Assembly (NCBI RefSeq): GCF_947500695.1 | Contig: NZ_CANMSS010000004.1 | Coordinates: 1 to 64,000, forward strand | Source: an uncultured Pseudoteredinibacter sp. | Lineage (GTDB): Bacteria > Pseudomonadota > Gammaproteobacteria > Pseudomonadales > Cellvibrionaceae | Direction: 5' to 3' | DNA length: 64,000 nucleotides | Part shown: positions 19,084 through 27,084 of the stretch, piece by piece | Numbering within the stretch: the first letter of the stretch is position 1 | Layout of the letters: the number at the start of each line of letters is the position of its first letter | Notes under the pieces: generated by a model | Told to the model about the DNA's origin: nothing | What the model saw: the letters and a program-made list of their open reading frames with translations, nothing else | Databases searched by the model: none | Translations under genes and position numbers: made by a program

Positions 19084-19649
19084 CGTTTAACCCCTTTGTG
19101 TGAATTATCTTCGCCTGATTGCATCAGTTCGAAAAATCTGTCTTCCTTTTCCTTTGTGTATGTCATGGGGTTCTTTGACAACAAGTTTGGAAAGTTGGCT
19201 TTCATAAAGCTGTAAGCATAAGACGATCGATTTATGATTTGCATCTCGTTCGATCTGTTTTTACGGTTTATTTGAAAATCTCCAACATAGCTTACCGTTC
19301 CAGGAGAAACAGAAAAGGACCAGATATCACCTAACAATTCGTATCCGGTGTATTGGCCTGTTTTGACAGATTTAATTCTGTAGTCTCCAGGCGGAAGAGG
19401 GGTGAATAGGTAATCTTCGTTGTATCGTACATCGTCCTTGGTAAACATAATCTTTTTTTCGCCATCAATGACGATGAACTCTAGATAGAGGTCTGACGAT
19501 AAGCCCAGTAACAAATAACCTTGCCCCTGTTCAATAGTGCGGTTTTCATCATTTTGAATAGTGGTCACTCGGCTAGCGCAACTGCTTAAGAGCAGTATGA
19601 AAAGGGAGACGCAGGTCAAAGATAATTTTAGATTCAAATAGCGAATCAT
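19080..19649 (-). CDS. Putative lipoprotein co-transcribed with the S9/Sel1 gene
   Basis: This 189-residue protein begins MIRYLNLKLSLTCVSLFILL and has the lipobox LLSSC, so it is probably membrane-anchored. ATG 19649 is preferred because GAGGAAG lies just upstream; an in-frame start at 19679 has no such signal. The body is predicted to be beta-rich (GYLLLGLSSDLYLEFIVIDG, FTPLPPGDYRIKSVKTGQY), like the DUF2846-type carbohydrate-binding-fold lipoproteins, but I cannot assign a family firmly. The 4-bp overlap with the peptidase gene suggests the two act together at the envelope. Confidence 0.7.
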   Translation of the reverse strand: MIRYLNLKLSLTCVSLFILLLSSCASRVTTIQNDENRTIEQGQGYLLLGLSSDLYLEFIVIDGEKKIMFTKDDVRYNEDYLFTPLPPGDYRIKSVKTGQYTGYELLGDIWSFSVSPGTVSYVGDFQINRKNRSNEMQIINRSSYAYSFMKANFPNLLSKNPMTYTKEKEDRFFELMQSGEDNSHKGVKR

Positions 19650-19830
19650 GACACTTCCTCTGTGTAGAAAACTAATCAATTTTTAGGCGTGCAAATTTGC
19701 CATACTCTGGGTTAATTATCCAGCATAGGCGGGAAACAATTGAGGAAGAACTTGTAAGCCGGTTACTTTCGGTTTACGGGATCATATGTAGATAGATAGC
19801 CTCACACATAAATCATTTACCCCTTAAGAC

Positions 19831-19844
19831 TTGATCTAGGGCAA
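19831..19844 (+). promoter_or_regulatory. FNR/ANR-like box upstream of the gbsR-cioAB unit
   Basis: TTGATCTAGGGCAA resembles the TTGAT-N4-ATCAA consensus (four of five matches in the right half). It lies 75 nt before the regulator start. An oxygen-responsive site fits the downstream bd-type oxidase genes; binding is inference. Confidence 0.45.
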
Positions 19845-19918
19845 TTAAAGTTCTAAACTTTCAATAATTTCTGAAAATACAGAACCTGCTGAAATTAGTC
19901 GAGTTAAGGATTTGATTT

Positions 19919-20473
19919 ATGACCATGACGCCGCAAATAGAGGCCTTTGTTTATCACTTTGGTGAGATGGGTAGTCGTTGGGGCTTTAATCGCACGGTGG
20001 GGCAGATGTATGCCTTGATTGTGCTGAGTGAGCACCCGCTATGCGCCAATGACTTGAGTGAAGCCCTGAATATCTCCCGGGGTAATGTCAGTATGGGCCT
20101 AAAGGAGCTGCAATCCTGGCGTTTGCTGCAGGAAAAACGCGTTCCTGGCGATCGTAAGGAATACTTCACCGCCGCTGGCAGTATCTGGGATATGGCGATT
20201 CGGGTGTTGGAAGAGCGTCGTCGTAGAGAGGTGGATCCAACGCTCAGCCTGCTGCGCGATACCTTGCTTGAAAAGCCCAGTAACGAGCAAGAAGTCTATG
20301 CCCAAGAGAAAATGCAAGAAATTCACGACTTGCTAGAGCTTTGTGGTGGTTGGGCTGATGAGTTATTAACCATGCCCCCTAACAAGTTGAAGACCTTAAT
20401 GAAGCTAGGTAGTGGTATGGGCAAGGTTCTGGAGTTTACCGATAAGCTTACCTTGCGTAGCCCGGATATCTGA
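19919..20473 (+). CDS. GbsR/MarR-type winged-helix transcriptional regulator
   Basis: This 184-residue regulator has the GbsR-type N-terminus FVYHFGEMGSRWGFNRTVGQMYALIVLS. The helix-turn-helix region is CANDLSEALNISRGNVSMGLKEL, followed by the wing VPGDRKEYFTA and a helical C-terminal dimerisation part. AAGGA lies about 9 nt before the ATG. It is 86 bp upstream of cioAB on the same strand and most likely controls those oxidase genes; similar regulators are found next to CydAB/CioAB operons elsewhere. The signal sensed is unknown. Confidence 0.85.
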   Translation: MTMTPQIEAFVYHFGEMGSRWGFNRTVGQMYALIVLSEHPLCANDLSEALNISRGNVSMGLKELQSWRLLQEKRVPGDRKEYFTAAGSIWDMAIRVLEERRRREVDPTLSLLRDTLLEKPSNEQEVYAQEKMQEIHDLLELCGGWADELLTMPPNKLKTLMKLGSGMGKVLEFTDKLTLRSPDI

Positions 20474-20559
20474 CGTCTTTCCTAAGATTGGCTTTGTAGC
20501 CTTCTCGCTCTAAGCCACAGCTTTTCAAATCTCGCTTTTTTCAATCCACGAGGTACATC

Positions 20560-21963
20560 ATGGATATTGTGATCGATACGATTATGTTATCGAGGGTTCA
20601 GTTCGCCCTGAATATCAGCTTTCATATCTTGTTTCCCACTATCACCATCGCACTGTGTTGGGCGCTGCTGTTTTTTAAAATTCGCTTACACCAAACCGGC
20701 GATGAAGTTTGGATGCGCTGTTATCGCTTTTGGGTAAAAATCTTTGCCTTAACTTTTGCTTTGGGTGTGGTTAGCGGTATTACCATGTCTTTTCAGTTTG
20801 GTACCAATTGGCCGGGCTTCATGGAAAAGGCCGGCAATATTGCGGGCCCATTACTGGGCTACGAAGTACTGACGGCCTTCTTTCTAGAGGCAACTTTCTT
20901 AGGGGTGATGTTATTTGGTATTGATCGTGTATCACCTCGTATGCATACCATTGCCACTGCGATTGTTGCCCTAGGCACCACAGCTTCGGCTTTTTGGATA
21001 TTGGCGTTAAATTCTTGGATGCAAACACCTACGGGCTTTGAAATTCGAGGCGGTGTTATTTTCCCTGTGGATTGGTGGGCGGTGATATTTAATCCATCTT
21101 TTCCGTATCGATTCTTCCATATGTTATTGGCCTCTCTGATTACCGCTTGTTTTCTATTGATGGGTGTATCGGCCTATCGATTGCTAAAAGGTGATCACAA
21201 GCCTGCGCCTAGAATCACTCTAAAGCTGGCTGCCATGGTAGCGGCAGTGGCCGTGCCGGTGCAGATTTTTGTGGGGGATCTGCATGGCTTAAACACCCTA
21301 GAGCACCAGCCTGCAAAAGTGGCCGCGATGGAAGGTGTGTGGGATACCGAGCGTGGTGCCGATCTATTATTGTTTGCTTTACCCGATGAGGAAAAACGAG
21401 AAAACCATTTTGAATTTGGTATTCCCAATATGGCCAGCTGGATTCTCACTCATGATGCCAATGGCGAAATCAAAGGGCTGAATGAATTCAAAGGTGAGCA
21501 CCCGCCAGTGGCGCCGGTGTTCTGGAGTTTTCGAGTGATGGTGGGTACGGGTTTGCTGATGTTACTGATTGCCTGGGCCTTAAGCTGGCAGCTATGGAGA
21601 AAGGGTGAGGCTAGCCCCTTGCTGCTCAGGGCGACGGTAGCAATGAGCTTCTCCGGCTGGTTAGCGACCTTGGCGGGTTGGTATGTTAGTGAGATTGGAA
21701 GGCAGCCCTTTCTGGTGCAAGGTGTGCTGACGACCTCTGAGGCCGCTACCACTATTCATGAAGGCAATGTGCTGTTTTCTCTGATTCTCTATGCGGTTCT
21801 GTATGGCGGCTTGCTTGTGGCTTATATCCACACGGTGTTTTTGATGGCGAGAAAATCGGCCAAGTTGGAAGCGCCAAATACCAATAATAGCGGTATTGAA
21901 ACTGGGGGCAGCCCCCAATGGGATCTGACCCCGAGCAACACTCAAGCAAATAAAGGAGCCTAA
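20560..21963 (+). CDS. cydA: Cytochrome bd-type ubiquinol oxidase subunit I (CioA-like)
   Basis: This 467-residue inner-membrane subunit carries the haems of a bd-type quinol:O2 oxidoreductase. It has about nine membrane segments. Haem ligands fit His22 (NISFHILFP), His187 (PYRFFHMLLAS) and Met327 (WSFRVMVGTG). The quinol region carries GRQP (380-383). The Q-loop is short, as in cyanide-insensitive oxidases (CioA) rather than E. coli CydA. The C-terminal tail after the last helix (about 432-467) contains SPQWDLTPS, encoded by half of a GGGATCTGACCCC repeat, so the tail has been altered by that element. It is followed directly by cydB. Confidence 0.95.
   Translation: MDIVIDTIMLSRVQFALNISFHILFPTITIALCWALLFFKIRLHQTGDEVWMRCYRFWVKIFALTFALGVVSGITMSFQFGTNWPGFMEKAGNIAGPLLGYEVLTAFFLEATFLGVMLFGIDRVSPRMHTIATAIVALGTTASAFWILALNSWMQTPTGFEIRGGVIFPVDWWAVIFNPSFPYRFFHMLLASLITACFLLMGVSAYRLLKGDHKPAPRITLKLAAMVAAVAVPVQIFVGDLHGLNTLEHQPAKVAAMEGVWDTERGADLLLFALPDEEKRENHFEFGIPNMASWILTHDANGEIKGLNEFKGEHPPVAPVFWSFRVMVGTGLLMLLIAWALSWQLWRKGEASPLLLRATVAMSFSGWLATLAGWYVSEIGRQPFLVQGVLTTSEAATTIHEGNVLFSLILYAVLYGGLLVAYIHTVFLMARKSAKLEAPNTNNSGIETGGSPQWDLTPSNTQANKGA
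21918..21932. repeat. Half copy of the GGGATCTGACCCC repeat inside cydA
   Basis: Bases ATGGGATCTGACCCC match one arm of the palindromes at 22991 and 23234. The half copy is in frame and encodes WDLTP in the cytochrome bd subunit I tail. A G-run/C-run pair (GGGGGCAGCCCCC, 21904-21916) lies immediately before it. Confidence 0.75.
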
Positions 21964-21964
21964 A

Positions 21965-22981
21965 ATGAATTTACTCGGTGTGTTAATTGATCCAAATTAC
22001 CTAGGCCCAATATTTATCGGTCTAATGGCCTTGGCTGTATTGGTTTATGCAATTCTAGACGGCTATGATCTTGGGGTAGGTATTGTTCTACATCGCCAAG
22101 ACGAAGCTATGCGTGATACCCAAATTGCTTCTATCGGGCCTTTTTGGGATGCCAACGAAACCTGGCTGGTGCTCGCCATTGGCTTGATGCTGATTGCCTT
22201 TCCTGAGGCCTATAATATTTTGCTGCAAGAGCTCTATGTGCCGGCAACCATTATGCTGGGTGGTTTAATTCTACGTGGAGTTGCCTTCGATTTTCGAGCC
22301 AAGGTAGCCATGGAAAATAAAAACCTTTGGGATCATATTTTTCGAGCGGGCTCCTTGATTGTTGCTCTCTCCCAGGGCTATATGTTGGGGCAATATATCT
22401 GTGGTTTTTCAGATGATAGTTTGACGATTGTATTTTCACTGCTTAGTGCCTTTGGCGTGGCCGCGGCATACAGCTATATCGGCTCTTGCTGGTTGGTGAT
22501 GAAAACCGAAGGCGAATTGCAAAAATACAGTGCCAAGGCAGCTCGATTAAGTGGGCTATTAATGGCACTTGGTATTGCCTCGGTGTGTATTGTAAATCCT
22601 TGGATAAATCCCGAAGTTTATGATCGCTGGTTTAGCTTTCCTAATAATCTTTTATTGTGGGTAATCCCGATTATTAGTGCCGCGATATTTCTTTTTGCTG
22701 ATCAGGTACTAAAACGCGTGCCAGCCGAAAATGATTATGGCTGTTGGATCCCCTTTGTTTTAGCCGTTGTACTTTTTCTAAACTGTTTTCAAGGTATTGT
22801 GGTGAGCTTTTACCCTGACGTTATACCCGGGCGCTTGAGCCTCTTTGATGCGGTGGCTGCACCAGAAGCCTTGGGCTTTATTTTCTGGGGCGCGGTGATT
22901 GTAGTGCCGGTAATTCTGGCTTATACGGCTTATTCTTATCGAGTGTTTTGGGGGAAGGCGACTGCTTTGCGCTACTTCTAG
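21965..22981 (+). CDS. cydB: Cytochrome bd-type ubiquinol oxidase subunit II (CioB-like)
   Basis: This 338-residue partner of subunit I has eight to nine membrane helices. CydB-type features are YAILDGYDLGVGIVL near the N-terminus, GPFWDANETWLVLAIGLMLIAFPEAY, and the ending VILAYTAYSYRVFWGKA. AAAGGAGCC in the end of cydA is its ribosome-binding site and the ATG follows the cydA stop by one base. The two subunits form the quinol oxidase complex. Confidence 0.95.
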   Translation: MNLLGVLIDPNYLGPIFIGLMALAVLVYAILDGYDLGVGIVLHRQDEAMRDTQIASIGPFWDANETWLVLAIGLMLIAFPEAYNILLQELYVPATIMLGGLILRGVAFDFRAKVAMENKNLWDHIFRAGSLIVALSQGYMLGQYICGFSDDSLTIVFSLLSAFGVAAAYSYIGSCWLVMKTEGELQKYSAKAARLSGLLMALGIASVCIVNPWINPEVYDRWFSFPNNLLLWVIPIISAAIFLFADQVLKRVPAENDYGCWIPFVLAVVLFLNCFQGIVVSFYPDVIPGRLSLFDAVAAPEALGFIFWGAVIVVPVILAYTAYSYRVFWGKATALRYF

Positions 22982-22990
22982 GCTTGTAGT

Positions 22991-23018
22991 GGGGTCAGAT
23001 CCCAAGGGATCTGACCCC
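22991..23018. repeat. GGGGTCAGATCCC palindrome, AA centre
   Basis: Two 13-nt arms (GGGGTCAGATCCC and its complement) flank AA. It sits just after cydB and can serve as its terminator hairpin. It forms an oppositely oriented pair with 23234-23261. Confidence 0.88.
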
Positions 23019-23040
23019 GAAGCTTATTTGGCAGATCAAG

Positions 23041-23220
23041 GTGAGCTATAAAGATGTTGATGCGTATAGTGATTCCTGGGATCGGTCGCAGGAGAAGCTT
23101 CAATTAATTGGTAAGAATATTGATTCGATCGAGATGAGGTATGCCTCGCACCTCTATGATGAAACGGATCCTTGGGTGGTGATCGAACAGTTGGAAAGAA
23201 TGGTGGGCTTATTGGATTAA
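23041..23220 (+). pseudogene. Orphan ORF remnant bracketed by two repeat palindromes
   Basis: A 59-codon frame from GTG 23041 encodes an acidic helical peptide (VSYKDVDAYSDSWDRSQEKL ... VIEQLERMVGLLD). The open frame reaches back through the left palindrome to a TAG at 22987. No ATG and no clear Shine-Dalgarno are present, so it looks like the 3' end of a gene cut by the repeat rather than an intact gene. I do not recognise the family. An intact small protein cannot be excluded. Confidence 0.45.
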
Positions 23221-23233
23221 TCGGCTTCGATGT

Positions 23234-23261
23234 GCGGTCAGATCCCTTGGGATCTGACCCC
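23234..23261. repeat. GGGGTCAGATCCC palindrome, TT centre
   Basis: This has the same arms as 22991-23018 but the opposite orientation (TT centre) and one change in the outer left arm (GCGG instead of GGGG). It lies 11 bp beyond the stop codon of the minus-strand SDR gene. Confidence 0.85.
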
Positions 23262-23272
23262 GTTTTGAGTAG

Positions 23273-24025
23273 TTAGATAGCAGATACTGCGCCATCTACA
23301 GCGATGGCTTGACCGGTCATATAGCTGTTACCTGGGGATAGGATCAGCATCATGGCATTTACCATTTCTTGAACGGTACCGTAGCGACGCATTGGGCAGC
23401 CGCGCACTAGCATATCTTCCACGCCATCTTCTTTTAGCATGCCTGCACCAATATTGGTTGGCGAGAAAAATGGGCAGATGGCATTTACGCGTACGTTTTT
23501 GGAGGCGTATTCCACCGCAGCGGTTTTGGTAAGGCCGATTACGCCGTGTTTTACTGCAGCGTAGGGGCCAAGCTTAGGTGCGCCGCCGATGCCAGCCATA
23601 GAGCTAACATTTAGAATGGCGCCGCCATCTTTTAGCATATTGGGAATCTGGTGCTTCATTCCCAACATAACGCTCTTCAAATTAACTTCATACTGACGAT
23701 CAAAAATATCACCCGTTTGCTCGTGGGTTGCTAGCATTTCATGACCAACGCCGGCATTGTTTACCGCGATATCCAAGCGACCAAACTTTTCTACAGCGGC
23801 CTGCACTAGTGCTTGGCAGTCTTCTTCTTTGCTAACGTCACTGCGCAGTAATACGGCATCTTCGCCATAGGCTGCACTGGCTTCTTCTAAGCCGGCAATA
23901 TTAATATCGCCAAGCACCAGTTTTGCGCCACGCTCGTGCAAACCTTTCGCTAATACGGCGCCAAAGCCACTGGCGGCGCCGGTAATTAAGGCAACTTTAC
24001 CGTTAAAATCTAGTAATGAATCCAT
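23273..24025 (-). CDS. Short-chain dehydrogenase/reductase (SDR)
   Basis: This 250-residue NAD(P)-dependent classical SDR has the cofactor motif TGAASGFGAVLA, the stabilising NNAGVG, and the catalytic set ILNVSSMAG (Ser) and YAAVKHGVI (Tyr-x3-Lys). The C-terminal NSYMTGQAIAVDGA is typical of ketone/alcohol-interconverting SDRs. Asp in LVLGDIN after the second strand suggests NAD(H) preference. It is the last gene of a minus-strand catabolic cluster with another SDR, an MDR oxidoreductase, a kinase and an acyl-CoA dehydrogenase. The substrate is unknown; a hydroxyacyl-CoA or alcohol is a reasonable inference from context. Confidence 0.9.
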   Translation of the reverse strand: MDSLLDFNGKVALITGAASGFGAVLAKGLHERGAKLVLGDINIAGLEEASAAYGEDAVLLRSDVSKEEDCQALVQAAVEKFGRLDIAVNNAGVGHEMLATHEQTGDIFDRQYEVNLKSVMLGMKHQIPNMLKDGGAILNVSSMAGIGGAPKLGPYAAVKHGVIGLTKTAAVEYASKNVRVNAICPFFSPTNIGAGMLKEDGVEDMLVRGCPMRRYGTVQEMVNAMMLILSPGNSYMTGQAIAVDGAVSAI

Positions 24026-24069
24026 AGCTTATCTTCTTAGTAAGGCCAGCCATGCGGCGGGCCTGAAAA

Positions 24070-24834
24070 TTAAACGATCATACCGCCGTCGACGACGATA
24101 CACTCACCAGTGGTGTAACTTGATGCATCCGATACCAAGTACAAAACGGTACCAGCCATTTCACGAGGCTCGGCGTGTCGTTTCATTGGAATCTTATCTA
24201 CGGCCATCTGGTAGATCTCATCGTGGGTAAACAGGGCACCGGCGAATTTGGTTTTGGTCAAGCCAGGTAGCAGTGCATTACAGCGGATGCCATGTTCAGC
24301 ACACTCACGGGCGAATGCTTTGGTCATGCTGACAACCGCCGCTTTAGTGATGGAGTAAATAGCTTGTGCAGGGCCAGGGTGAATGGCATTCACAGAGGCG
24401 GTATTTACAATGGCGCCGCCACCGTTTTCCTTCATCAACTTGCCAGCTTCAATCGACATAAAGAAGTAGCCGCGGATATTCACATCGACTGTCTTATTGT
24501 AAGCACCTAAATCGGTATCTAGGACATGGCCAAAATAAGGATTGGTTGCGGCATTGTTCACCAGAATATCCAGCTTACCGTGCTTCTCACGAATGTAATC
24601 GAAGGTATTACTGATGTCTTCCATGTTGCCTACGTGGCAAGCTAAAGCTTCGGCACTGCCGCCAGCTGAAGTAATGGCGTCAACTACGTTTTGGCAGCCT
24701 TCTTTTTTACGAGAAGTTACCATCACGTGAGCACCTTGCTCAGCTAATAATTTGGCTATCTCTTCACCAATGCCACGGCTGGCGCCTGTTACTAGGGCGA
24801 TCTTGCCGTTTAAATTAAATAATTCTGTACTCAT
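24070..24834 (-). CDS. Short-chain dehydrogenase/reductase (SDR)
   Basis: This 254-residue SDR carries TGASRGIGEEIA, NNAATNPYFGHV, the catalytic Ser in AIVNTASVNAIHPG, the Tyr-x3-Lys in YSITKAAVVSM, and DASSYTTGECIVVDGG at the C-terminus. ATSRK after the second strand (MVTSRKKEG) suggests NADP(H). ATG 24834 is chosen because a GGAG-containing ribosome-binding site precedes it; a TTG at 24846 would add four residues. It is separated from the neighbouring SDR by 44 bp and belongs to the same operon-like run. The NNAATNP motif is found in human DHRS4-like and bacterial fatty-acid-pathway SDRs, but I cannot name its substrate. Confidence 0.9.
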   Translation of the reverse strand: MSTELFNLNGKIALVTGASRGIGEEIAKLLAEQGAHVMVTSRKKEGCQNVVDAITSAGGSAEALACHVGNMEDISNTFDYIREKHGKLDILVNNAATNPYFGHVLDTDLGAYNKTVDVNIRGYFFMSIEAGKLMKENGGGAIVNTASVNAIHPGPAQAIYSITKAAVVSMTKAFARECAEHGIRCNALLPGLTKTKFAGALFTHDEIYQMAVDKIPMKRHAEPREMAGTVLYLVSDASSYTTGECIVVDGGMIV

Positions 24835-24888
24835 GTTGCGCTCCAAAAATCGCGGGTGGAGTTGTTTTTAATATTGCAGCTTTTTCTT

Positions 24889-24945
24889 GTGTGACTATGG
24901 CACTTTTAATTTGTGATTATGGTGCTTTTACCTGTGATTACGGTA
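24889..24945. repeat. Three degenerate ~22-bp tandem units at the 3' end of the MDR gene
   Basis: Units share TGTGAYTAYGGYRC: TGTGACTATGGCAC, TGTGATTATGGTGC and TGTGATTACGGTAC, spaced about 22 bp. The last unit includes the stop codon and last codons of the minus-strand oxidoreductase gene, so the array seems to have grown from that gene's 3' end. Confidence 0.75.
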
Positions 24946-25912
24946 CTAGGACCATTTTGCCTTTTACCTGACGGCCCATAACTTTCTCTAGGGCGGCTTT
25001 GGCATCACTTAGTGGCAGCGCCTCATCGACAACTACTTTAACTTTACCTTGTAGGTACCAACCTAATAGTTCGCGCATATTGTCAGCAAAGTCTTTTGGC
25101 TGGTGAGCTGTAAATGAACCCCAGAAAACGCCAATTACAGAGTAACCTTTTACTAGGGCTAAATTCACCGGGAACTTAGGGATCTCGCCAGAGGCGAAGC
25201 CGATAATTAATAGGCGGCCGTTCCAAGCCATGCAGCGGCTGCTGGCATCAAAGGCATCGCCACCAACGGTGTCGTATACCACATCAATGCCTTTGCCATC
25301 GTTAATCGCTTTTAGCTCGGTTTTTAAGTCATTCTCTTTGTAGTTAATAAGAATGTCGGCGCCGTTTTCTTTAGCCAGTTGCAATTTCTCTTCGCTGGAG
25401 CAAGCGGCAATAACAGTAGCGCCCATAGCCTTACCAATTTGCACGGCGGCCAAACCGGTACCACCGGCAGCACCAGTTACTAACAGGGTCTCACCTGGCT
25501 GGATGTTGGCACGCTGTTTTAGGGCGTGGTGTGCGGTAGCGTGTGCAGTGGTTAGGCCTGCGGCCTCTTCATCGCTAATGCCATCTGGAATTGGAATAAG
25601 GTGTGTGGCAGGGCAAAGGGCCTTTTCAGCATAGCCGCCAACACCGACAAAACCGATAACACGATCGCCCGCTTTTACATGACTTACACCATCACCTACT
25701 TCACTGATAACACCAGCAACTTCAGAGCCTGGGGTAAAAGGGAAGGGCGGCTTCATTTGATATAAGCCTTGTACCATTAAGCCGTCTGGGTAGTTTACGC
25801 CAGCCGCTTTAATATCCAGAACGACATTACCTGCACCTGCTGCGGGTGCATCTACGTCTTCATAGCTGAGTTTTTCTAGTGGGCCAAACTCGTGGCAAAC
25901 AATCGCTTTCAT
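24938..25912 (-). CDS. NADPH:quinone oxidoreductase-type MDR protein
   Basis: This 324-residue medium-chain dehydrogenase/reductase lacks the zinc ligands of alcohol dehydrogenases, as in the quinone oxidoreductase and enoyl reductase branch. Features are the N-terminal GroES-like part (FGPLEKLSYEDVDAPAAGAGNVVLDIKAAGVNYPD, residues ~9-43, in sections), the Rossmann motif LVTGAAGGTGLAAVQIGKAMGA in two parts, and DVVYDTVGGDAFDA. AAGGAAA precedes the ATG. It could reduce an enoyl-CoA or quinone in the catabolic cluster; this is inference from location. Confidence 0.88.
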   Translation of the reverse strand: MKAIVCHEFGPLEKLSYEDVDAPAAGAGNVVLDIKAAGVNYPDGLMVQGLYQMKPPFPFTPGSEVAGVISEVGDGVSHVKAGDRVIGFVGVGGYAEKALCPATHLIPIPDGISDEEAAGLTTAHATAHHALKQRANIQPGETLLVTGAAGGTGLAAVQIGKAMGATVIAACSSEEKLQLAKENGADILINYKENDLKTELKAINDGKGIDVVYDTVGGDAFDASSRCMAWNGRLLIIGFASGEIPKFPVNLALVKGYSVIGVFWGSFTAHQPKDFADNMRELLGWYLQGKVKVVVDEALPLSDAKAALEKVMGRQVKGKMVLVP

Positions 25913-25948
25913 TCTCGTTTCCTTGTAATTATTTTTCTGGCTTTAATC

Positions 25949-26974
25949 TTATGCTTTTGCAATGGTATCCAGAGCAAACTGGGCCATTGGTTTTACATAG
26001 GCACCCATACCAGCGGCTTTCTTGCTGGAGGCGTTACCGTCGGCGGCGCGCTTGGCAACACCTTGAATAATGGCCGCAAGGCGGAAGTAGCTAAAGGAAA
26101 TATAAAATTCCCAGTTTGGAATTGAATCCATACCCATACGCTTGCAGTACTGAGCCACATATTCTTCTTCTGAAGGAATGTTCAGCTCGGCGCGATCGAC
26201 ACCCATTAAACCTTTCATATCACCGGCGCCCGGCATGCGTAGCTGCATACATTGATAGGCAAGATCGGCATAAGGGTGGCCAAGGGTGGAAAGCTCCCAG
26301 TCCAATACCGCGATAATATTCTGATTGTCTTGATCGAACATTACATTGTCTAAGCGGTAGTCACCGTGCACCAAAGAAACTCGACCATCGTCTTCTGGCT
26401 GATTGTTTTCAAGCCAATCAATCAACTGGTCCATTTCTTCGATTTTATCCATCTCTGAAGCGCGGTATTGCTTGGTCCAGCGATCTAGCTGACGGGCAAA
26501 GTAATTACCAGGCTTGCCGTAATCTTCTAGGCCAGCAGCTTTTAGATCAACGCTATGCAGGGCCGCTAGAACACGGTTCATTTCGTCGTACATTTTTCCG
26601 CGTGCGGCATTATCGACTTCGGGGAGCTGGGCATCCCAATGTACATTGCCATCGCAAAATTCCATGACGTAAAACATAGAGCCAATAATGTCGCGGTCTT
26701 CACAAAGATGGTAAACCTTGGCTACTGGCACGTCGGTATCGGCAAGGGCTGCCAACACGCGGTATTCTCGGTCAACGGCGTGGGCACTTTTCAGTAACTT
26801 GCCTGGTGGCTGGCGACGTAAAACATAAACGCCAGACTCGGCGCTGATTTTAAAAGTGGGGTTGGACTGGCCGCCGGGAAATTTATCCGCGCTGATAGGG
26901 CCTTTGAATCCTTCGATATTGGCTTCTAGATAGCTTGCCAGTTTAACCACATCTAATTGGCTAACATCTGCCAT
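25949..26974 (-). CDS. APH-fold phosphotransferase (ACAD10/11 kinase-like, LvaA-like)
   Basis: This 341-residue kinase-fold protein has a glycine-poor nucleotide loop (FPGGQSNPTFKI), the Lys-bearing strand YVLRRQPPGKLL, the catalytic loop LVHGDYRLDNVMFD (Asp base, Asn metal ligand) and the Mg2+ motif VLDWELSTLGHPYADLAY. The family includes the kinase domains of human ACAD10/ACAD11 and LvaA of Pseudomonas putida, which phosphorylate the 4-hydroxyl of 4-hydroxyacyl-CoAs. Here it sits next to an acyl-CoA dehydrogenase gene (110-bp gap, same strand), as in those systems. I infer a hydroxyacyl-CoA substrate, not an antibiotic. Confidence 0.83.
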   Translation of the reverse strand: MADVSQLDVVKLASYLEANIEGFKGPISADKFPGGQSNPTFKISAESGVYVLRRQPPGKLLKSAHAVDREYRVLAALADTDVPVAKVYHLCEDRDIIGSMFYVMEFCDGNVHWDAQLPEVDNAARGKMYDEMNRVLAALHSVDLKAAGLEDYGKPGNYFARQLDRWTKQYRASEMDKIEEMDQLIDWLENNQPEDDGRVSLVHGDYRLDNVMFDQDNQNIIAVLDWELSTLGHPYADLAYQCMQLRMPGAGDMKGLMGVDRAELNIPSEEEYVAQYCKRMGMDSIPNWEFYISFSYFRLAAIIQGVAKRAADGNASSKKAAGMGAYVKPMAQFALDTIAKA

Positions 26975-27043
26975 GGTGATTTCCTCGTATTTTTTACGAT
27001 TTGTTTTAACTACTTGTTTTTAACAACGTGCTTTTAACAACAA

Positions 27044-27063
27044 AACCGGGGCATGCCCCGGTT
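27044..27063. terminator. 20-bp perfect palindrome after the acyl-CoA dehydrogenase gene
   Basis: AACCGGGGCATGCCCCGGTT lies 22 bp after the minus-strand dehydrogenase stop, and on that strand is followed by TTTTG. It would be a partial terminator or mRNA-stabilising hairpin between the dehydrogenase and kinase genes. Confidence 0.65.
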
Positions 27064-27084
27064 GTTTAATTCTACAGCTTTCGC

